Source: an uncultured Mollicutes bacterium | Lineage (GTDB): Bacteria; Bacillota_I; Bacilli_A; RFN20; CAG-449 | Reading direction: 5' to 3' | Assembly (NCBI GenBank): GCA_900551385.1 | Contig: URVS01000027.1 | Span: 1 to 11,231, forward strand | Length of the DNA stretch: 11,231 nt | Shown here: one piece after another, positions 7,629-11,231 of the stretch | Numbering within the stretch: position 1 is the stretch's first letter | How the letters are laid out: the number at the start of each line of letters is the position of its first letter | The notes under the pieces: model-generated | Seen by the model: the letters and a program-made list of their open reading frames with translations, nothing else | Told to the model about the DNA's origin: nothing | The model's database searches: none | Made by a program: the position numbers and the translations under genes

Positions 7629-8966
7629 TTAGGAAATCCTTATTCTAGTCGCTCTTTGTTTAATTGTAACACTACAATCACCAATAGTTGATTCATTTTT
7701 ACCTTCAACTCTTATAATTACTTGTAATGGATTTGTACATTTTAAAGATTTTCCATCGATTAATGTTAATTTTATTCCTGAAGTTGTAAAAACATTAAAT
7801 TCAAAATTAGTTGTATCACTTATTTCAAAATCATAATAATAAACATAATTTGATATTGGAGATTCAACCATTTTTAATAAGTAATATTTATTTTCATTAG
7901 CATAGAATGTGTTATTTGTAGAAGTAAAGCTTGGAGCAACAAATGAAACTTCAGTTTGTCTATTTAAATTACATGAATCACATTTACCAGTTGTTAAATA
8001 TAAATCATTATGTTCATGTAAATTAGTAATAACACCTCTTCCAATAGTTTTACCACCTTCATAGATATTAAATTTAGCATTGTTTACAAGTGGTTTAAGC
8101 GTATCTAATGTAATAGTAATGTTTTCTTCAGTAGTTCCCGGTAAAAATAATTCAAGACCTTCTGGTAATGTAATCTTACCACTAAATTGTGAGAAAGTAT
8201 CAGTGAAACTTAATGTTGGTTTAAATTCATATTCATTAGATATTGGAGCATGTCTACCATCTTCATCTTTTGATAAAAGAGTAACAGTAGCTTTAAATAC
8301 ATCATAATTTTTAACCGTATTTAAAGTTGAAATAATATAGCCACTGGATAATTCAGAGCGATCAACACCAGAGACTTTTAAAGCAACTTCATCACCAATA
8401 GTAGCAGAGGTTACTTTAACATTATTTATAGAAATATCAGTGATAGTTATTTCTTTATAAATATTATTAACAAAAAGTTTATCACCAACTTTTACAGTTC
8501 CTTTAGCAATCTTAGTTGTAATAATTGTATTACTTGCAACTATAAACACATCTTGTATACCACAATAGAATGGAGAATTATCTAAAACAACTAATTCAAA
8601 ACTATCTTTTCCTTTAATAGCAACTTGATAATTATCATTATAATTAATTAAACCACTAAAACGAATGAATATTTCATTTGTAGGAATACTAGCTCTACCT
8701 ATAACATTATATTTAGTCCCAACGCAGAATGATATACCATTAGTATCAATTGTACCAGTAGCAATTTCTAAATAACTATTAGTAAGATTTTCAACATAAT
8801 TTATTGTATAAGGGCCATCAGATATATAAATTATATTCTTATTAATTGTATATTCACCATGAGTAGATGCTTCTAACCATTCATCAGTGCTTTTTAATTT
8901 AGCAACATATTCATATGTTCCAGCATTAATAGGAACATTATTAGTAAATAAATTATCTCTTTCTTT
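7629..8966 (-). CDS. C-terminal part of frameshifted lipoprotein, carrying EF-Tu domains 2 and 3
   Basis: A frame open from the TAG at 8969-8967 to the TAA at 7629, 445 codons, with no convincing start of its own; a GTG at 8549 lies in the middle of a conserved motif. It begins by finishing an MBG-like beta domain (NAGTYEYVAKL), then a region of unclear fold. Next comes a segment aligning with EF-Tu. The domain 2 part opens NSPFYCGIQDVFIV (EF-Tu: PFLxPIEDVFSI) and has KGTVKVGDKLFV and ATIGDEVALKVSGV. The domain 3 part has FKATVTLLSKDEDGRHAP, KPTLSF, SGKITLPEGLELFLPG and EGGKTIGRGVI, all in EF-Tu order. There is no P-loop, switch or NKxD GTPase motif, so it cannot be a translation factor. After it come HEHND and CDSC, recalling the N-terminal repeats, and a beta-rich tail (YYYDFEISDTTNFEFNV) that may be a pre-peptidase-like sandwich. 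EF-Tu relationship strong; function unknown. Confidence 0.8.
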   Translation of the reverse strand, partial: KERDNLFTNNVPINAGTYEYVAKLKSTDEWLEASTHGEYTINKNIIYISDGPYTINYVENLTNSYLEIATGTIDTNGISFCVGTKYNVIGRASIPTNEIFIRFSGLINYNDNYQVAIKGKDSFELVVLDNSPFYCGIQDVFIVASNTIITTKIAKGTVKVGDKLFVNNIYKEITITDISINNVKVTSATIGDEVALKVSGVDRSELSSGYIISTLNTVKNYDVFKATVTLLSKDEDGRHAPISNEYEFKPTLSFTDTFSQFSGKITLPEGLELFLPGTTEENITITLDTLKPLVNNAKFNIYEGGKTIGRGVITNLHEHNDLYLTTGKCDSCNLNRQTEVSFVAPSFTSTNNTFYANENKYYLLKMVESPISNYVYYYDFEISDTTNFEFNVFTTSGIKLTLIDGKSLKCTNPLQVIIRVEGKNESTIGDCSVTIKQRATRIRIS

Positions 8967-9673
8967 CTATATTCAACAATTAAGCCACCTTCATTATTAG
9001 TCATAGTAAGATAAGGGTCAACTGGTTGAGGTTTTCCATTATAAGTTAATTCAGGAATATTAGCTTTAATTTCTCTATTTTTAGGAGCAAGCTTAGTTCC
9101 TTCTAATGTTTTTTCTTCATGGTATCCACAAACTTCACAATTTCTTTGAATTACTTTATCAATACCATAATTAGCTTCAACTTTAGTAGTCCATTCACCA
9201 CTATGATTAGCTTCATCAATTTTAATTACATCATGAGTAGGAGCTGATTCATTACAATTTGAAGTATGCCAATGATTATTTTCATCATAAAGCCATTTAG
9301 AAGTATCATAACTATGGATTGCAGTTTCTTTAATAGTTCTAGTTGTTTCATAACTACAAACAGAACAAACACCTTTTTCTACTTTATCTTTATGAACTCC
9401 AGCAGGTGTTTTTTCACTCCAATTAAAAGAGTGATTACTAGCGTCTTTCTTTTCTCCACATGATGAATCTTTACATGTATGCCAATGTTGTGTTTCATCA
9501 TGATTCCAAACATCAGAATAATCATGAACATGAGTAGATGATGTTTGACTTGTATTATTTTTATTATCACAACTTATAAGAGAACAAGTTAATAATAAAA
9601 CAAACATCACAGCTATAGTGGATGATTTTTTCTTATACATATTATTTTGCACTATTAATATTTTAATTCCCAA
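8894..9673 (-). CDS. N-terminal part of frameshifted lipoprotein with HWH/CxxC repeats
   Basis: The signal peptide has a KKK charge, the hydrophobic run TIAVMFVLLLTCSL and lipobox LISC, whose cysteine (codon 9571-9569) would be lipidated, followed by a polar linker. Two repeats of about 70 residues follow, each with H-x-Y-(S/D), W-x-x-D-E-x-x-HWHT, then C, H, W and a C-x-x-C-x-Y pair (CSVC, CEVC). Such HWH/CxxC repeats occur in surface proteins of Bacillota; metal binding is plausible from the residues but unproven. Next comes the start of an MBG-like domain (PELTYNGKPQPV), cut by the frameshift near 8960. ATGs at 9724 and 9712 open the same frame but have no Shine-Dalgarno and lie upstream of the likely transcription start. 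The excellent AAAGGAGG at 9692-9685 points to TTG at 9673 (11-base spacing); ATG 9640 is the alternative and gives the neater signal peptide. Confidence 0.8.
   Translation of the reverse strand: MGIKILIVQNNMYKKKSSTIAVMFVLLLTCSLISCDNKNNTSQTSSTHVHDYSDVWNHDETQHWHTCKDSSCGEKKDASNHSFNWSEKTPAGVHKDKVEKGVCSVCSYETTRTIKETAIHSYDTSKWLYDENNHWHTSNCNESAPTHDVIKIDEANHSGEWTTKVEANYGIDKVIQRNCEVCGYHEEKTLEGTKLAPKNREIKANIPELTYNGKPQPVDPYLTMTNNEGGLIVEYRKKEIIYLLIMFLLMLEHMNMLLN
8957..8968 (-). other. Frameshift joining the two halves of the lipoprotein gene
   Basis: The upstream frame reads VEYRKKE and then nonsense until a stop at 8894-8896. The downstream frame reads RDNLFTNNVPINAGTYEY and is blocked upstream by TAG at 8969-8967. 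Together they make one continuous MBG-type domain, so the shift falls within the purine tract at about 8966-8957 (AGAAAGAAAGAGA on the minus strand). A -1 shift (one missing base or two extra) restores the frame. It may be a true mutation, an assembly or sequencing error, or rarely a recoding site: an A-AAG slip is conceivable, but the nearest stem (8938-8932 with 8921-8915) is about 25 bases away, too far for a usual stimulator. Confidence 0.75.
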
Positions 9674-9705
9674 TAGTACAGTAACCTCCTTTAAGAAAGG
9701 GAATT
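9665..9705 (-). promoter_or_regulatory. Lipoprotein leader: Shine-Dalgarno and start enclosed in a hairpin
   Basis: In the mRNA sense AATTCCC (9705-9699) pairs perfectly with GGGAATT (9671-9665), enclosing AAAGGAGG (9692-9685) and ending on the last base of the TTG start codon. Inside, CCTTT (9700-9696) can pair with AAAGG (9692-9688) across a CTT loop and so mask the Shine-Dalgarno itself. With transcription starting near 9704, the first arm would be the very 5' end of the message. Confidence 0.4.
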
Positions 9706-9710
9706 TTTTC

Positions 9711-9740
9711 ATTATTGTTTTCATTTAACAAACATGTCAA
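9711..9740 (-). promoter_or_regulatory. Sigma-70-type promoter of the lipoprotein gene
   Basis: Perfect TTGACA at 9740-9735 and AATAAT (five of six) at 9716-9711 on the minus strand, with an 18-base spacer. The predicted start near 9704 lies just before the AAAGGAGG at 9692 and downstream of the ATGs at 9724 and 9712, which argues against those starts. Confidence 0.65.
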
Positions 9741-9959
9741 TGATTGTTTTTTCACAAATAATTAACAAAGAAAGGCCAAAAGATAATATAATTTTTTATT
9801 TTTCATTTTAAAATTGCTCCTATTAATATCAAGAATATTTTAACAACTAGATATAAATATAAGAAGTGTCATTTGGCACCCCTCTATTATCATTTTCTTT
9901 GAATAAACAGGATTTATAATTTAATATTATATATAGGTATTAATATTACTATTTTTAAC
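9741..9959. other. AT-rich intergenic stretch without a gene
   Basis: No frame with a ribosome binding site and no recognised RNA. The only GC-richer spot is a small inverted repeat at 9866-9879 (GTGTC, ATTT, GGCAC; five pairs with one G-U on the plus strand), without a T tract on either side. Confidence 0.5.
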
Positions 9960-9996
9960 AAAAAAGGCTAAAACTCATATTAATGTAGTTTTAACC
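9960..9996 (-). terminator. Second intrinsic terminator downstream of tRNA-Gly
   Basis: In the minus-strand transcript GGTTAAAACT (9996-9987) pairs with AGTTTTAGCC (9975-9966), ten pairs including one G-U, and is followed by six T residues (9965-9960). The one mismatch on the plus strand becomes the G-U wobble on the minus strand, which supports minus-strand use. It sits close behind the primary tRNA terminator, so it may be a backup. Confidence 0.6.
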
Positions 9997-10001
9997 ACCT
10001 C

Positions 10002-10034
10002 AAAAAAAATAGCCGATATTCTGATATCGGCTAT
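10002..10034 (-). terminator. Intrinsic terminator of tRNA-Gly
   Basis: A perfect 11-bp stem, ATAGCCGATAT (10009-10019) with ATATCGGCTAT (10024-10034), has a four-base loop. On the minus strand it leads into eight T residues (10009-10002), starting about 13 bases after the tRNA CCA end. Confidence 0.9.
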
Positions 10035-10046
10035 ACTTAACTATAA

Positions 10047-10120
10047 TGGAGCGAGCGACGGGAATCGAACCCGCATAGCAACCTTGGCAAGGTTGTGTTC
10101 TACCACTGAACTACGCTCGC
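10047..10120 (-). tRNA. tRNA-Gly (anticodon GCC)
   Basis: Full cloverleaf on the minus strand. The acceptor stem is GCGAGCG (10120-10114) with CGCTCGC (10057-10051). The D arm contains AGTTCAGTGGTAGAAC. The anticodon stem-loop CAACC-TTGCCAA-GGTTG has GCC in the loop, and the T arm is CGGG-TTCGATT-CCCG. The discriminator base is U and CCA is encoded (10049-10047). The gene stands alone, with its own promoter and terminator, and reads the glycine codons GGC and GGU. Confidence 0.97.
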
Positions 10121-10141
10121 ATTAGTAGGTCAGCATTAGTA

Positions 10142-10170
10142 ATTATATAGAATAGAAATAATCATTGCAA
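10142..10170 (-). promoter_or_regulatory. Promoter of tRNA-Gly
   Basis: TATAAT at 10147-10142 and TTGCAA at 10170-10165 (four of six) on the minus strand, with a 17-base spacer. The start would be near 10135, about 15 bases before the mature tRNA, a usual distance for a tRNA gene. Confidence 0.7.
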
Positions 10171-10224
10171 GTAGTTTTTAATAATTTATTTATTTTTTGT
10201 TAATTAAATAATTAAATAACCAAT

Positions 10225-11231
10225 TTATTTATTTTTCTTTAAACAATGGATATATTCGATAGTATAATCTTTTAAATAATTTCTACTATTATCTGCTTTA
10301 AATCTTTTATGTTTCTTTTCATAACAAGTATATTCACCATATTTAGAAAATATTTCTTTTATCGTTTCTATTGGTATGATTCCTTCATCATTATAAGAAA
10401 GTAAAATATATTTAAATTTTGCTTTTTTTATTATAGATTCTAAAGCTTTAGGAGCTTCTTTTTTGATACAAAATTTAGATTTTTTCGTTTCTTCAACTCT
10501 TATACCAGTTTTTCCTTTAATCTTTGGTGAATCATATAAAGCAATAGTTTCTAAAATATGATAATTTGTATCATATTTTCTAGAATTATATGGAGGATCA
10601 AGATATAAAATATCACCTGATATATGTTCAATTAATTCATCAGCATCTTCATTTGTAGCAAAATAGAAACAATTATTATTTTGTATGTTTAATTCTAATG
10701 GTTTCATTTCTAATTCTTTTTGAGCAGTTTTTTTTATATCTTTTAAAAATGCTTCATAAACTGAAGCAGTATTAGCAATTTTATCACTTGCTTCTACTAA
10801 ACTAGCAATTAAATAAAAATATTCTTTTTCATTAATTAAACCATCTTTACGCCATTTTTTTATTTTTAAACGAATAGCATCAATTTTTTTTGCATTATAA
10901 TCAGTAAAATATAAGCGTTGGAATTCATTATTTTTAGTACCTTCTAAACAATAATTTTTATATATAAATCCTTTTCTTCCTTTTATATTGTTCAAATAAA
11001 TAAAAGGATCATCAATATTAATTTTCTTTAAATTTTCAAATTTAATTTCACCATTATTTTCTATCATTGCTTTAGCTAATACATAAGAAAAATATTGTAT
11101 ATCATTAGAAATAACACTATAACCTTTTTCTTTAAAATAATTTCCTACTACACCTGTACCAGAAAAAATGTCACATAATATTAAGTTTTCTTTTTTTTCA
11201 ACTTCTTTAAGAATAACTTCTTCAATAAATT
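10225..11231 (-). CDS. D12-class DNA adenine N6-methyltransferase (N-terminus off the window)
   Basis: The frame is open from the window edge to the TAA at 10225, 334 visible residues. An internal ATG at 11067 should not be taken as the start: upstream of it, in frame, lies the S-adenosylmethionine-binding motif CDIFSGTGVVGNYF (FSGTG at visible residues 22-26). The catalytic motif DPPY is at about 211-214 (YLDPPYNSRKYDTNYH), followed by ILLSYNDEG and a C-terminal DYTIEYIHCLKK, all typical of the alpha/D12 class, with a target-recognition segment between the motifs. The enzyme transfers a methyl group from S-adenosylmethionine to N6 of adenine in a specific site. The DPPYNSRxYxxNYHxLETIAxYD context recalls type II/IIS enzymes such as the FokI methylase rather than housekeeping Dam. 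A partner endonuclease, if any, would lie outside; none is visible here. Specificity cannot be predicted. Confidence 0.9.
   Translation of the reverse strand, partial: FIEEVILKEVEKKENLILCDIFSGTGVVGNYFKEKGYSVISNDIQYFSYVLAKAMIENNGEIKFENLKKINIDDPFIYLNNIKGRKGFIYKNYCLEGTKNNEFQRLYFTDYNAKKIDAIRLKIKKWRKDGLINEKEYFYLIASLVEASDKIANTASVYEAFLKDIKKTAQKELEMKPLELNIQNNNCFYFATNEDADELIEHISGDILYLDPPYNSRKYDTNYHILETIALYDSPKIKGKTGIRVEETKKSKFCIKKEAPKALESIIKKAKFKYILLSYNDEGIIPIETIKEIFSKYGEYTCYEKKHKRFKADNSRNYLKDYTIEYIHCLKKNK

Noticed and set aside
8080..8307. 75-codon open frame on the plus strand
   Set aside because: It is antisense to the conserved EF-Tu-like segment and has no ribosome binding site or recognisable motif.
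7629..8549. Independent gene starting at GTG 8549
   Set aside because: The GTG falls inside the conserved domain 2 motif (QDVFIV), has no Shine-Dalgarno, and the frame is open with sensible protein sequence up to 8966.
8915..8968. Programmed -1 ribosomal frameshift
   Set aside because: Only an A-AAG slip is possible, the P-site codon would have to re-pair with TAG, and the nearest stem is about 25 bases downstream. A plain indel is the simpler reading, though recoding is not excluded.
9266..9570. Two short open frames, plus 9266-9463 and minus 9379-9570
   Set aside because: Both are out-of-frame shadows of the HWH repeat region, whose real frame has a signal peptide and conserved motifs.
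10183..10224. A/T-only inverted and direct repeats downstream of the methyltransferase
   Set aside because: They contain almost no G or C and no stable stem with a T tract, so I do not call a terminator or an origin.

Overview
The window is strongly AT-rich, with A/T-ending codons throughout. Tryptophan is read from TGG, all visible stops are TAA or TAG, and the promoters and Shine-Dalgarno sites look Gram-positive. With a SISC lipobox, a DegV protein and a CPBP protease, this suggests a low-GC Bacillota, probably a small-genome host-associated member of the Bacilli. That placement is inference. Nothing suggests a Mycoplasma-type code.

Layout. Positions 1-4672 (minus) hold one uninterrupted giant gene whose C-terminus runs off the left edge. 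It has a four-helix, CvpA-like membrane N-terminus followed by more than 1200 residues of diverged helical modules marked by W-x-x-E motifs. From a divergent intergenic region, two plus-strand genes with overlapping stop and start codons encode a CPBP/CAAX-type intramembrane protease (4806-5555) and a TraX-family membrane protein (5555-6358). The TraX gene overlaps, tail to tail, a DegV-family gene (6342-7232, minus). The DegV leader can form two competing hairpins, one of which shows the Shine-Dalgarno core in its loop.

Positions 7629-9673 (minus) hold a lipoprotein gene, read here as one gene split by a frameshift near 8960. Its N-terminal part has a lipoprotein signal peptide, two HWH/CxxC repeats and the start of an MBG-like beta domain. 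Its C-terminal part finishes that domain and then carries a segment plainly related to domains 2 and 3 of elongation factor Tu, without the GTPase domain, followed by a further H/C motif and a beta-rich tail. A predicted surface lipoprotein carrying an EF-Tu beta-barrel pair is the most unusual thing in the window.

A tRNA-Gly(GCC) gene follows (10047-10120, minus), with its own promoter and two successive intrinsic terminators. At the right edge is a D12-class DNA adenine methyltransferase (10225-11231, minus) whose N-terminus lies outside the window.

The genes do not form one pathway. Three of the six proteins are membrane or cell-surface proteins, a fourth is an intramembrane protease, and the methyltransferase may belong to a restriction-modification locus beyond the right edge.
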